Source: Ferrimonas pelagia (GTDB lineage Bacteria; Pseudomonadota; Gammaproteobacteria; Enterobacterales; Shewanellaceae). Taken from it: a stretch of DNA of 64,000 nucleotides. This document shows, piece after piece, positions 1 to 8,405 of the stretch. A program made the position numbers and the translations under genes. The stretch is from contig NZ_BAABJZ010000103.1 in assembly GCF_039543565.1 (NCBI RefSeq), positions 44,283 to 108,282 of the forward strand, written 5' to 3'. A model generated the notes under the pieces. It was not told the DNA's origin. It worked only from the letters and a program-made list of their open reading frames with translations, and made no database searches. Positions within the stretch are counted from its first letter, which is position 1, and each line of letters opens with the position of its first letter.

Positions 1-511
1 GCGTCGGCGCGATATCGCAGTGGCCAGTGATCCGCGTGCGTGTGATCAAAGGATACTGTCTCATCAGGGCCTGCGTCACCCCAACAAGTGCCTGATACTG
101 CGCATTTTCATACGGGATGTGATCGCAACCTTCCAACTCGATGCCGATCGAATAATCGTTGCAGCTGGAACGCCCGTCGAACGCGCTTACCCCCGCATGC
201 CAGGCCCGTCGATCAAACGGCACAAACTGAATGATCTGGCCATCCCGGCGGATCAACAGGTGCGCCGACACCGCCAAGCCCTGCACCTCACGCAGCGCCG
301 GCGTGTCCGGCTGCACGCACCCCAGAAACAGCTGCTGAATATAGGGCGCGCCAAACAGCCCCGGCGGCAGGGTAATATTGTGGATCACCAATAGGCTGAT
401 CGCCGTGCCCTGCGGCCGCGGCCCCTGAAAGGGCGAGAAACAGTGCTGAGCCGAGCGCAGCCAGCGCCCCTGCGGCTCCAGCTGCGGTTGGCAAAATTCG
501 CCCTGCGCCAT
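1..511 (-). CDS. ampD: 1,6-anhydro-N-acetylmuramyl-L-alanine amidase AmpD (3' end cut by window)
   Basis: This cytoplasmic zinc amidase removes the peptide from 1,6-anhydroMurNAc-peptides during peptidoglycan recycling; in many relatives it also sets the inducer level for AmpC beta-lactamase. Reading the minus strand from the ATG at 511 gives 170 codons that match AmpD throughout. A VIHN segment carries zinc ligand His44, SIGIELEG carries Glu125, and ITGHCDIAP carries His164. The third ligand and the C-terminus lie beyond the window. The start is ATG; the plus-strand gene that follows is divergent, with its own start at 624. Family identity is clear; only the last few codons are missing. Confidence 0.93.
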   Translation of the reverse strand, partial: MAQGEFCQPQLEPQGRWLRSAQHCFSPFQGPRPQGTAISLLVIHNITLPPGLFGAPYIQQLFLGCVQPDTPALREVQGLAVSAHLLIRRDGQIIQFVPFDRRAWHAGVSAFDGRSSCNDYSIGIELEGCDHIPYENAQYQALVGVTQALMRQYPLITRTRITGHCDIAPT

Positions 512-623
512 GGTAATTCCCTCACTTGTTGCAAATAATAAAGCCTACTACAAGCCTCAACCCGTAGCCTGCCCACCGGGCACGCGCAACGCGCCAAGCG
601 CCCACGACCATAACAGGAACCGC

Positions 624-1142
624 ATGACGCCATCACCCCGAAGCGGCCAAGGTACCGGCAAAATCATGTTTATGTTGGCCTGGATCGCCCTCGCCAGCCT
701 GCTCTACCTCTATTTTGACCGTCAGCTCAGTCAGCGCCACAACCCCAATCAACAGGTGCAGGGTCAGATCAACCAAGGGATCGTCGAGATCCAGCTGCAG
801 CGCAACCGCCAAGGCCACTATGTCACCAGCGCGCTGATCAACGGCCAGGAGGTGGTGATGCTGGTCGACACCGGCGCCACCGAGATCTCCATCCCCGCCC
901 GCGTCGCCGACCGCCTCGGCCTGGCCCGCGGCCACCGTTTTCCGGTCAACACCGCCAACGGCAGCATCGATGTCTATCAAACTCGGATCGACACCCTCTC
1001 CATTGGCGTGCTAACCCTGTATGATCTGTCTGCCAACATAAACCCCGGCCTGGACAGCAACACCATCCTGTTGGGCATGAATGCCCTGAAAGATCTGGAG
1101 TTGATCCAGCGCGGGGACACCCTGACCCTGAGAACGTATTAG
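624..1142 (+). CDS. Membrane-anchored retropepsin-like aspartic protease (TIGR02281-type)
   Basis: The 172-residue product has one membrane segment near residues 15-31 and then a single retropepsin-like domain. The catalytic signature is LVDTGAT with Asp82-Thr83-Gly84, and a second hydrophobic stretch ILLGMNAL lies near the C-terminus, as in single-domain aspartic proteases that work as dimers. I chose the ATG at 624 because AGGA sits five bases upstream; the frame is open from 510, but that would overlap divergent ampD. The gene lies 11 bases before nadC and is probably co-transcribed with it. The domain is expected in the periplasm. Substrate and role are not known to me. Confidence 0.8.
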   Translation: MTPSPRSGQGTGKIMFMLAWIALASLLYLYFDRQLSQRHNPNQQVQGQINQGIVEIQLQRNRQGHYVTSALINGQEVVMLVDTGATEISIPARVADRLGLARGHRFPVNTANGSIDVYQTRIDTLSIGVLTLYDLSANINPGLDSNTILLGMNALKDLELIQRGDTLTLRTY

Positions 1143-1153
1143 GTTGAAACACC

Positions 1154-2005
1154 ATGCTGCAAAACGATATCCGTCTGGCGGTTGCCGCCGCCCTTGAAGA
1201 AGATCTCGGTGGAGCGAGCCCGGCAACGGGCGATATCACCGCCCAATTGATCCCGGCCGATCGCTACGCCGAAGCCACGGTGATCACCCGCGAAGACGGG
1301 GTATTCTGCGGCAAAGCCTGGGTCGAGCAGGTGTTCAACCAGCTCGGCGGCGAAGTGGCCCTGAAGTGGCACGTCGATGACGGCGATCTGGTGGTGGCCA
1401 ACCAAACCCTGCTTGAGCTGGCCGGCCCCGCCCGCCTGCTGCTGACCGGCGAGCGCACCGCGCTTAATTTCGTCCAGACCCTGTCCGGCGTCGCCAGCCT
1501 GACCCAGCAATACGTCGCCCACATCGAAGCCACCGGCTGCCGGCTGCTCGACACCCGCAAGACCGTGCCCGGACTGCGCACCGCGCAGAAGTACGCCGTC
1601 ACCTGTGGCGGCGGCAAGAACCACCGCATCGGCCTGTACGATGCGTTTCTGATCAAGGAAAACCACATCGCCGCCTGTGGCGGCATCGACGCCGCCGTCA
1701 AGGCGGCCCAGGCGCTCAAGCCCGACGCCCCGGTTGAAGTCGAAGTCGAGAGTCTGGATGAACTGGCCCAAGCGCTGGAAGCGGGCGCCGACATCATCAT
1801 GCTGGATAACTTCGACACCACCATGATGCTGGACGCGGTTAAGCTGCGCGATCAGCTGCGCGCCGCCACCAAGCTCGAGGTGTCCGGCAACGTCACCCTG
1901 GCCACCATCGGCGACTTCGCCCGCACCGGCGTCGACTTTATCTCGGTCGGCGCCCTGACCAAGCACGTGCGCGCGCTGGATCTCTCCATGCGTTTTCGCG
2001 CCTAA
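1154..2005 (+). CDS. nadC: Nicotinate-nucleotide pyrophosphorylase (quinolinate phosphoribosyltransferase)
   Basis: NadC converts quinolinate and PRPP to nicotinate mononucleotide, CO2 and pyrophosphate in de novo NAD synthesis in the cytoplasm. The 283-residue product has the usual length. It shows the ERTALNF block near residue 100, the DTRKTVPGLR substrate-binding loop at 133-142, GGGKNHRIGLYDA around 152-164, and a C-terminal VGALTKH phosphate-binding turn. It sits next to ampD and the pilABCD genes, the same neighbourhood as in E. coli (ampD, nadC, ppdD-hofBC). A strong hairpin terminator follows. Confidence 0.96.
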   Translation: MLQNDIRLAVAAALEEDLGGASPATGDITAQLIPADRYAEATVITREDGVFCGKAWVEQVFNQLGGEVALKWHVDDGDLVVANQTLLELAGPARLLLTGERTALNFVQTLSGVASLTQQYVAHIEATGCRLLDTRKTVPGLRTAQKYAVTCGGGKNHRIGLYDAFLIKENHIAACGGIDAAVKAAQALKPDAPVEVEVESLDELAQALEAGADIIMLDNFDTTMMLDAVKLRDQLRAATKLEVSGNVTLATIGDFARTGVDFISVGALTKHVRALDLSMRFRA

Positions 2006-2036
2006 CCGCCGCTAAACCGCGCTTAAGCCACATTCG

Positions 2037-2077
2037 AGCCGGAGTGCAGCGCCCAGCCGCAGCACTCCGGCTATTTT
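2037..2077 (+). terminator. Rho-independent terminator after nadC
   Basis: A perfect 11-bp inverted repeat (AGCCGGAGTGC at 2037-2047, GCACTCCGGCT at 2062-2072) with a 14-base loop is followed by ATTTT. It lies 32 bases after the nadC stop and separates nadC from the pilus genes. The T-run is short, so termination may be partial. Confidence 0.75.
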
Positions 2078-2494
2078 GCCCGCTCTGAAAACCCTGCCTA
2101 AATCACGCCCGCCCCCGCCTGCCAACATCAGCGCATGCGCGACCGCGGCGCCGCTCACAAACAAAATTCGCGACCCCACCCAAAACCCGCATTCACCGCC
2201 ATTTATCTCGCCCCGGCACCAGCCGCCGCCAGCTATCCCAAACATTCCGCCTTTTTCACTATCTTTATCCCCAAGTCATCGCAATCAGGTCCGAAATTGC
2301 GCCCCCGCCCCATACCAACGGCGTTGATAAAACAACCATTTGTTGATTTACTGTGAACAACCTCGCTTGCGCACTGGTCTCACTCATCTAGATTTAGAGG
2401 GGTGATGGGTCATCGAACGCAGCTTGATGCGCATCACCGCAGCGAGGGTTTAACGGATTATTTACGTACGATGGCGACTTTGGAGAGATGGACC
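2078..2494 (+). other. Non-coding, C-rich leader region between nadC and pilA
   Basis: No credible gene is seen in these 417 bases. Several open frames exist on both strands, but their products are low-complexity Pro/Ala/Arg- or Gly-rich strings. The part at 2161-2280 has 52 C and only 13 G on the plus strand, which resembles a Rho-utilisation stretch. Near the pilA start lies an inverted repeat, GGTGATG (2401-2407) with CATCACC (2432-2438), in the probable pilA leader RNA. I looked for a sigma-54 site (GG-N10-GC), common before pilA genes, and found none convincing. Confidence 0.5.
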
Positions 2495-2938
2495 ATGAAA
2501 CGGACACACCAGCAACAGCAAGGCTTTACCTTAATCGAACTGATGATCGTGGTGGCGATCATTGGGATCTTGGCGGCGATCGCACTGCCTGCGTATCAAA
2601 ATTACACTAAGAAAGCCAAAATGACTGAACTAGTGACGGCAACCGGTACCATGAAAACCGCATATGAAGTTTGCGTTCAAGTTAATGGCGGCACAACAAA
2701 TTGTACCACCGCAAAAGGTAGCGGCTTAGCTGACACGACATCAAGTGGTGGTGCAATAGACATCAAATTAACAAGTGGAAATTCAAGCGCCCCCAAAATC
2801 ACAGCTAGTTTAAATACTGCCCTCGGCCCCCTAGCTTCAGGAGTAGCATATGTATTGACAGGAAGCGTTGCATCTGCCGGTACGGTTACTTGGACAGGCT
2901 CATGTACTAATGCAGACGATTTCTGTCCAGCTAACTAA
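2495..2938 (+). CDS. pilA: Type IV major pilin PilA
   Basis: The product is a 147-residue type IVa prepilin. A short charged leader ends in Gly10 and is followed by the mature N-terminus FTLIELMIVVAIIGILAAIA, with the conserved Glu at mature position 5 (Glu15). PilD would cut after Gly10. The C-terminal disulfide loop is Cys137-Cys144, and a second Cys pair is at 60 and 70. The start at 2495 has GGAGAG seven bases upstream; the frame is open from 2402 but lacks a pilin-like leader there. The globular part is rich in Ser, Thr and Gly, and its DNA has much lower GC than its surroundings, suggesting allelic replacement. Confidence 0.93.
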   Translation: MKRTHQQQQGFTLIELMIVVAIIGILAAIALPAYQNYTKKAKMTELVTATGTMKTAYEVCVQVNGGTTNCTTAKGSGLADTTSSGGAIDIKLTSGNSSAPKITASLNTALGPLASGVAYVLTGSVASAGTVTWTGSCTNADDFCPAN

Positions 2939-2944
2939 TAATGG

Positions 2945-4564
2945 TTGCTTAGCCACTTACGCGAATCTGAAACCTTTCGTTCTCGCTGTGGCTTTAGCAA
3001 ACCCAATGAGCTTATCTTGACTCAATTTAGCGGTAGTTTTGGCCTTCCCTACATGGATATCTCCTGGTTGGAGATATCCTCTTTGCCCGATGAGCTGAAA
3101 AACAAGAAGCTGATAGACAAGCACCGCTGCCTGCCGCTGGCCAAACGCAACAACCGGCTTATTCTCGCCACCGCAGATCCCAACAATGTATTGGCCCTAG
3201 AGGAGTTCCAGTTCAATCTGGGCCTGCACGTCGAGCCCATTATTGTGGTGCAGGAGGCGCTGGATCGGATCATCGATCAAGTGTTGGAGGACGATCTCGA
3301 TCAACTGGAGATCAGCGAAGACGACGAGCAGCGCCTGGCAGGCATTGAGGCGGAAGACACCGACAAACATCTGGATGACAACGCCGCCAAGGGCGCCGAC
3401 GACGCCCCCATCGTGGTGTTCATCAACAAATTAATGACCGAGGCGATCCGCAAGGGCGCCTCAGACTTGCACTTCGAGCCCTATGAAGATCACTTCCGGG
3501 TGCGCTTTCGCATCGATGGCATGCTCTCCACCATCACCCAGCCGCCGCAGGGGCTGGGGCCGCGCATTGCCGCCCGCATCAAGGTGATGGCCAAGCTTAA
3601 TATTGCCGAGCGCCGCCTGCCGCAGGATGGCCGCATCAAGCTGCGGGTCGGCAGCAAAAAGCTGGTGGATTTTCGCGTCTCGGTGCTGCCCACCCTGTTC
3701 GGTGAGAAGGTGGTGATGCGGATCCTCGATTCCTCCGCCGCCAGCCTCAACATCGATATCCTCGGCTTCACGGATGAGCAGAAACAGCTGTATCAGGCCA
3801 ACCTGCAGCGACCGCAGGGGATGATCCTGGTCACCGGCCCCACCGGCTCCGGCAAGACCGTCTCACTCTACACCGGCCTCAATATCCTCAACACCGAGGA
3901 GCGCAATATCTCCACCGCGGAGGATCCGGTCGAGATCAACCTGCCGGGGATCAACCAAGTGCAGATCAACCCCAAGGCGGGGCTGACCTTCGCCGGCGCG
4001 CTGCGCTCCTTCCTACGGCAGGATCCCGACATCGTTATGGTGGGGGAGATCCGCGATCTGGAAACCGCCGAGATCGCCGTCAAGGCGGCGCAAACCGGCC
4101 ATATGGTGATGAGCACCCTGCACACCAACTCATCGCCAGAAACCCTGACCCGCCTGCTCAATATGGGCGTGCCGGCCTACAACATCGCCAGCTCGGTCAG
4201 CCTGATCATCGCCCAGCGCCTAGCCCGCAAGCTCTGCCCCAAATGCCGCCAGCCCGAGTCCATTCCGCGCGCAGAGATGCTGCGAGAGGGCTTTAGCGAG
4301 CAACAGATCGACAGCGGTTTTGCCAGCTTTAAGCCGGCAGGCTGCGAACATTGCACCAACGGCTACAAGGGCCGGGTTGGCCTGTATGAGATGCTGACCA
4401 TGACCACCGAGATGGCGGCGCTGATCATGGCCGGCGGCAGCGCGCTGGATCTGGCCGAGCAGGCCCGCAAGGATGGCATGCGCAGTCTACGCCAGTCCGG
4501 TCTCAACAAGGTGGTGGAGGGGATCACCTCGCTGGCCGAGATCAACCGGGTGACCAGCCACTGA
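2945..4564 (+). CDS. pilB: Type IV pilus assembly ATPase PilB (N-terminus short)
   Basis: PilB is the hexameric cytoplasmic ATPase that drives pilus extension. The 539-residue frame has part of the MshEN-type N-domain (1-120), Walker A GPTGSGKT at 298-305, Walker B VMVGEIRD at 364-371, a His box around 386-396 and a zinc tetracysteine (431, 434, 467, 470). PilB proteins are usually about 565-570 residues, so roughly 30 N-terminal residues are missing. In-frame TAATAA stops at 2936-2941 block any upstream extension. The only early in-frame start is TTG at 2945 without a Shine-Dalgarno; the next ATG is at 3053. Translation may depend on coupling to pilA, or the gene may be impaired. Confidence 0.88.
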   Translation: MLSHLRESETFRSRCGFSKPNELILTQFSGSFGLPYMDISWLEISSLPDELKNKKLIDKHRCLPLAKRNNRLILATADPNNVLALEEFQFNLGLHVEPIIVVQEALDRIIDQVLEDDLDQLEISEDDEQRLAGIEAEDTDKHLDDNAAKGADDAPIVVFINKLMTEAIRKGASDLHFEPYEDHFRVRFRIDGMLSTITQPPQGLGPRIAARIKVMAKLNIAERRLPQDGRIKLRVGSKKLVDFRVSVLPTLFGEKVVMRILDSSAASLNIDILGFTDEQKQLYQANLQRPQGMILVTGPTGSGKTVSLYTGLNILNTEERNISTAEDPVEINLPGINQVQINPKAGLTFAGALRSFLRQDPDIVMVGEIRDLETAEIAVKAAQTGHMVMSTLHTNSSPETLTRLLNMGVPAYNIASSVSLIIAQRLARKLCPKCRQPESIPRAEMLREGFSEQQIDSGFASFKPAGCEHCTNGYKGRVGLYEMLTMTTEMAALIMAGGSALDLAEQARKDGMRSLRQSGLNKVVEGITSLAEINRVTSH

Positions 4565-4614
4565 GCACACACTGAGCGCGCCCGAACCCTGAGCCCAAAA
4601 CGGAATTTGTCATT

Positions 4615-5898
4615 ATGGCCACCGCATTCAAAGCCCGCAGCAGCGCCGATGAGCGCCAACGCAAAAAATCCCGCCTCCAGAAGCCAACCAAGGCCGAGGT
4701 GGTGGATTTTAACTGGCAAGGTCGCAACCAGAAGGGCGACAAGATCAGCGGCGAGCTGCGTGGCGCCAGCGCCATGGCGATCAAGGCCCTGCTGCGCAAG
4801 CAGGGGGTGACCCCCACCAAGGTGGTGAAGAAACCCAAGCCACTATTCGCCCGAAAAGCTAAGATCCGCCCCGCCGATATCGCGGTGATCACCCGTCAGA
4901 TCGCCACCATGCTATTAGCGGGCGTGCCGCTGGTCACCGCACTGGAGATGATCGCCAACGGCCATGAGAATGCGGCGATGCGCAAGCTGCTCGGCGAGAT
5001 CCTCGAGGAGATCCAATCCGGCACCCCGGTCAATCAGGCGCTGCGACCGCATCGACTCTACTTCGATGAACTGTATTGCGATCTGGTCGCCGCTGGCGAA
5101 CAGTCCGGCACGTTGGATCAGGTGTTTGACCGCATTGCCACCTACCGCGAGAAATCCGAGGCGCTCAAATCCAAGATCAAAAAGGCGATGTTCTACCCCG
5201 CCGCGGTGGTGACCGTGGCGATCGGCGTGACCCTGCTGCTGCTGCTGTTTGTGGTGCCTCAGTTCGAGGCGATCTTCAGCGATTTCGGCGCCGACCTGCC
5301 GCTGTTCACCCAGTTTGTGGTCAACCTGTCGCGCTTTGTCCAATCCAGCTGGTACTACTTCTTCGGCGTCGCCACCCTCTTGGTCTGGGCCTTCACCCGC
5401 GCCCATCGCAACTCGCAGCAGGTTCGCGATAAGGTCGACGCCGCCATCCTCAAGCTGCCGGTGATCAGCCCCATCCTGCACAAGGGCGCCATGGCCAAGT
5501 TTTCCCGCACCCTCGCCACCACCTTCGCCGCCGGGGTGCCACTGGTGGAGGGGCTGGACGCCTCCGCTGGCGCGTCCGGCAACGCGGTGTACCGGCACGG
5601 GATCCTCAAGATCAAACAGGAGGTGATCTCCGGCCTGCAGATGAACGTGGCGATGCGCACCGTTAACCTGTTTCCGGATATGCTGATCCAGATGGTGATG
5701 ATCGGCGAGGAGTCCGGCTCACTGGATGACATGCTCAACAAGGTCGCCAACATCTATGAAATGGAGGTGGATGACGCCGTCGACGGCCTCTCCACCTTGA
5801 TCGAGCCGATGCTGATGGTGGTGCTGGGCACCTTAGTGGGCGGCTTAGTGGTCGCAATGTACCTGCCCATCTTCCAATTGGGTAACGTGGTCGGCTAG
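4615..5898 (+). CDS. pilC: Type IV pilus inner-membrane platform protein PilC
   Basis: PilC is the polytopic platform protein that couples the PilB/PilT motors to pilin insertion. The 427-residue product has a basic N-terminal segment, then two T2SSF domains (about 75-200 and 280-405). Hydrophobic segments near 195-220, 235-260 and 395-420 fit the usual three membrane helices. The repeated motif GxPL(V) appears in both halves (AGVPLVTALEMIA and AGVPLVEGLDASA). It follows pilB by 50 bases and precedes pilD by 35. Length and layout are normal. Confidence 0.95.
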   Translation: MATAFKARSSADERQRKKSRLQKPTKAEVVDFNWQGRNQKGDKISGELRGASAMAIKALLRKQGVTPTKVVKKPKPLFARKAKIRPADIAVITRQIATMLLAGVPLVTALEMIANGHENAAMRKLLGEILEEIQSGTPVNQALRPHRLYFDELYCDLVAAGEQSGTLDQVFDRIATYREKSEALKSKIKKAMFYPAAVVTVAIGVTLLLLLFVVPQFEAIFSDFGADLPLFTQFVVNLSRFVQSSWYYFFGVATLLVWAFTRAHRNSQQVRDKVDAAILKLPVISPILHKGAMAKFSRTLATTFAAGVPLVEGLDASAGASGNAVYRHGILKIKQEVISGLQMNVAMRTVNLFPDMLIQMVMIGEESGSLDDMLNKVANIYEMEVDDAVDGLSTLIEPMLMVVLGTLVGGLVVAMYLPIFQLGNVVG

Positions 5899-5933
5899 GA
5901 TCGGGCTATCACTTTTATTTAACGGCGATTTTC

Positions 5934-6845
5934 ATGGCTGTGTGGTTTGAATTGTTTGCGCTGTACTCAGGATTGTTTCCTCTGTTGGTCGGCTGTACCG
6001 GCCTGATCGTCGGCAGCTTCCTTAATGTGGTGATCCACCGACTCCCCATCATGATGGAGCGCGAGTGGCGCGCCGAGTGGCAAGACGCCTGCGCCGAGGC
6101 CTACCCGGGCAGCAGCCCACAACCCTCGCCGTTGGATGCCTTGCCCGAGCGCTACAACCTGCTGGCGCCGGGCAGCGCCTGCCCGCAATGCCAAACCCCC
6201 ATCCCGGCCTGGCGCAATATCCCGCTGCTAAGCTTTGCCCTGCAGCGCGGCCAATGCCACCAGTGTCAGGCCAAGATCTCGCTGCGCTACCCCTTCGTCG
6301 AGCTGGGCACCGGCCTGCTCAGTCTGCTGCTGGCGCTGCATCTGGGGCCAACCGGCCAGTTTCTCGCCGCCTGGTTGCTGCTGTTTGGCCTGATCGCCCT
6401 GACCGGGATCGACTTAGATACCATGCTGCTGCCAGATCAGATCACCCTGCCGCTGCTCTGGCTCGGCCTGTTGCTCAATATCGACGGCCTGTTTGTGTCG
6501 CTCAGCGATGCGGTGCTCGGTGCGGCGATCGGCTATCTGTCGCTGTGGACCCTGTTCCAACTGTTTAAGCTGCTCACCGGCAAGGAGGGCATGGGCTACG
6601 GCGACTTCAAGCTGCTGGCGCTGTTTGGCGCCTGGTTTGGCTGGCAAGCGCTGCTGCCCACCATACTGATCGCCTCCTTCGGCGGTGCCATTGTCGGCCT
6701 CTTGATGATGGCCAGCGGTCGGCTCAAGCAGGGGAACCCCATGCCGTTTGGCCCCTGGATCGCCCTGGGCGGCGTGATCTACCTGCTGTGGGGAACCCAA
6801 CTGGTGAGCTGGTACCTGAACACTATGCTCGGAGGTATCGCATGA
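5934..6845 (+). CDS. pilD: Prepilin peptidase / N-methyltransferase PilD
   Basis: PilD is a membrane aspartic protease that cleaves type IV prepilins after the leader Gly and N-methylates the new terminus. The 303-residue product has the zinc tetracysteine (CPQC and CHQC, about residues 83-110) typical of bifunctional enzymes. It also shows the two catalytic Asp regions, TGIDLDTMLLPDQ and GMGYGDFK, among about eight membrane helices. It would process the PilA encoded upstream. The stop overlaps the coaE start (ATGA at 6842-6845), so the two are probably translationally coupled. Confidence 0.96.
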   Translation: MAVWFELFALYSGLFPLLVGCTGLIVGSFLNVVIHRLPIMMEREWRAEWQDACAEAYPGSSPQPSPLDALPERYNLLAPGSACPQCQTPIPAWRNIPLLSFALQRGQCHQCQAKISLRYPFVELGTGLLSLLLALHLGPTGQFLAAWLLLFGLIALTGIDLDTMLLPDQITLPLLWLGLLLNIDGLFVSLSDAVLGAAIGYLSLWTLFQLFKLLTGKEGMGYGDFKLLALFGAWFGWQALLPTILIASFGGAIVGLLMMASGRLKQGNPMPFGPWIALGGVIYLLWGTQLVSWYLNTMLGGIA

Positions 6846-7462
6846 GTGACTTTATCGTCGGCCTGACCGGGGGGATCGGCTCAGGCAAAACCCAGGTGAG
6901 CGATCGCTTCGCCGCCAAAGGGATCGCGGTGATCGATACCGATCTGCTTGCCCGTGAGGTAGTGGCCAAAGGCACGGCGGGGCTGGCCGCCATTGTCGAC
7001 AAACTCGGCCCGGAGATCCTGCAGCCAGACGGCGAGCTGGATCGAGCCAAGCTGCGCACGCGGATCTTCAGCGATGAATCGCTGCGCCAGTGGCTCAATG
7101 CGTTAACCCACCCGCTGATCCGCGAGCAGATGGTGCTGCAGTGCGCGCAGGCACAGTCGCCCTACGCCGTGTTAGTGGTTCCCTTACTGGTGGAAAGCGC
7201 ATTACACTCACAGATGGATCGCATCTTGGTGGTGGATGTGCCGGAGTCGGTACAGATCGCCCGCACCTGTCAACGCGACAGCAACGACGAGGCCCTGGTA
7301 CGCAGCATCCTCAAACGTCAGGCCAGTCGCCAACAACGCTTGGCGATCGCCGATGATGTGATCGACAACAGCGGGACCCTGGCGCAACTGGATCAACAGC
7401 TCGACCGCTTGCATCAGTCCTATCTCAGGCAGGCAGAGGATCGTCATGTGGCTGGTATTTGA
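6842..7462 (+). CDS. coaE: Dephospho-CoA kinase
   Basis: CoaE phosphorylates the 3'-OH of dephospho-CoA in the last step of coenzyme A synthesis. The 206-residue product begins with the P-loop GLTGGIGSGKT and contains the DTDLLAREVV segment and a typical lid region with RQxSRQQRL. I took the ATG at 6842, which overlaps the pilD stop and has GGAGG six bases upstream; the frame is open further upstream but would read into pilD. The pilD-coaE-zapD-yacG order matches the conserved gammaproteobacterial cluster. Confidence 0.95.
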   Translation: MSDFIVGLTGGIGSGKTQVSDRFAAKGIAVIDTDLLAREVVAKGTAGLAAIVDKLGPEILQPDGELDRAKLRTRIFSDESLRQWLNALTHPLIREQMVLQCAQAQSPYAVLVVPLLVESALHSQMDRILVVDVPESVQIARTCQRDSNDEALVRSILKRQASRQQRLAIADDVIDNSGTLAQLDQQLDRLHQSYLRQAEDRHVAGI

Positions 7463-8195
7463 ACAACCCCTGAATGAGAAGATCCGCAACTATCTGCGGA
7501 TCGAGTCCGTATGTGCCCAACTGGATGCGCACCAGGGCTTTCCTTACCCCGGCAGCGAATTGGCGTTCTTCCGCTCGCTGTTTGAGCTGGCGGAGCTGCT
7601 CGAGCGCGCCGATCTGCGCACCGATGTCGGTAAAGATCTGGAGCGCCAGCGCCAACAGTTGCAGCTGTGGCGGCCCCTGCCCGATGTCGATCAGCAACAG
7701 CTGGACGCGTTTGAGCACCAGTTGGATAGCCTGCAACAGCAGCTGCAGCAGATGACACGGCCAACCCAGCTGATAAAATCCGATCGTTTTTTGGCGGCGC
7801 TGCGTCAACGTCTGACCATACCCGGCGGCTACGGCAGCTTTGATCTGCCGCAACTGCACTTCTGGCTCGCCAGCGAGCCCGCCAGCAAGACCCAGCAAGC
7901 CCAGCGCTGGCGACAACGTTTGACCCCGATCACCGAGGCGGTCGCCCTGTTGCTTAACATGCTGCGGGAGACCGGTCGCTGGCAGGAGCAGATCGCCATG
8001 GGCGGCAGCTATCAGGCCAGCTCAGAGCAAGAGCTGGATCTGCTGCGGGTCAAGCTGAAACAAACCTACGGGGTGTACCCCACCATCAGCGCGCATCGCA
8101 GCCGCTTTACCATCCATCTAATCAATAACGAAACGGGCAAGGCCGATAACCGCAACCTGCCCCTGCATTTGTGTCTGTCCATGGAGAATCGATGA
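7446..8195 (+). CDS. zapD: Cell division protein ZapD (YacF)
   Basis: ZapD is a cytoplasmic dimer that crosslinks FtsZ filaments in the Z-ring by binding the FtsZ C-terminal peptide. The 249-residue product begins with the family hallmark FEQPLNEKIRNYLRIE, has a Gln/Leu-rich helical N-terminal half and a beta-rich C-terminal half, and is close to the E. coli length of 247. It overlaps coaE by 17 bases and yacG by 4. Its likely partner FtsZ is also encoded in this window. Confidence 0.94.
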   Translation: MWLVFEQPLNEKIRNYLRIESVCAQLDAHQGFPYPGSELAFFRSLFELAELLERADLRTDVGKDLERQRQQLQLWRPLPDVDQQQLDAFEHQLDSLQQQLQQMTRPTQLIKSDRFLAALRQRLTIPGGYGSFDLPQLHFWLASEPASKTQQAQRWRQRLTPITEAVALLLNMLRETGRWQEQIAMGGSYQASSEQELDLLRVKLKQTYGVYPTISAHRSRFTIHLINNETGKADNRNLPLHLCLSMENR

Positions 8196-8401
8196 CCCTG
8201 AAAGTCCAATGCCCCACCTGCCAAGCCGAAGTCAGCTGGGATAAAGACCACCCCTTCAAACCCTTTTGCAGCGAGCGCTGCAAGCTGATCGATCTGGGCG
8301 AGTGGGCCGAAGAGCGCCATGCCATCAAGGGTAAGGTCGAACTGCCGGACGAGTTTGATATCAGCGAACCGGATTTCTTTTTAGACGACACGGAAGAGTA
8401 A
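8192..8401 (+). CDS. yacG: DNA gyrase inhibitor YacG, zinc-binding
   Basis: YacG is a small zinc-ribbon protein reported to bind GyrB and inhibit gyrase. The 69-residue product has the four zinc cysteines in the expected spacing (CPTC near the start, then CSERC), followed by the KLIDLGEWA motif and an acidic tail. The ATG at 8192 overlaps the zapD stop (ATGA), which decides the start over an upstream in-frame Met. Confidence 0.93.
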   Translation: MTLKVQCPTCQAEVSWDKDHPFKPFCSERCKLIDLGEWAEERHAIKGKVELPDEFDISEPDFFLDDTEE

Positions 8402-8405
8402 CCCC

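Noticed and set aside
2012..2356. Open frames on both strands between nadC and pilA
   Set aside because: The products are low-complexity Pro/Ala/Arg or Gly strings created by C-rich DNA, with no ribosome sites and no known domain.
2340..2460. Sigma-54 promoter for pilA
   Set aside because: I looked for GG-N10-GC with flanking TGGCAC/TTGC; no candidate had both dinucleotides in place.
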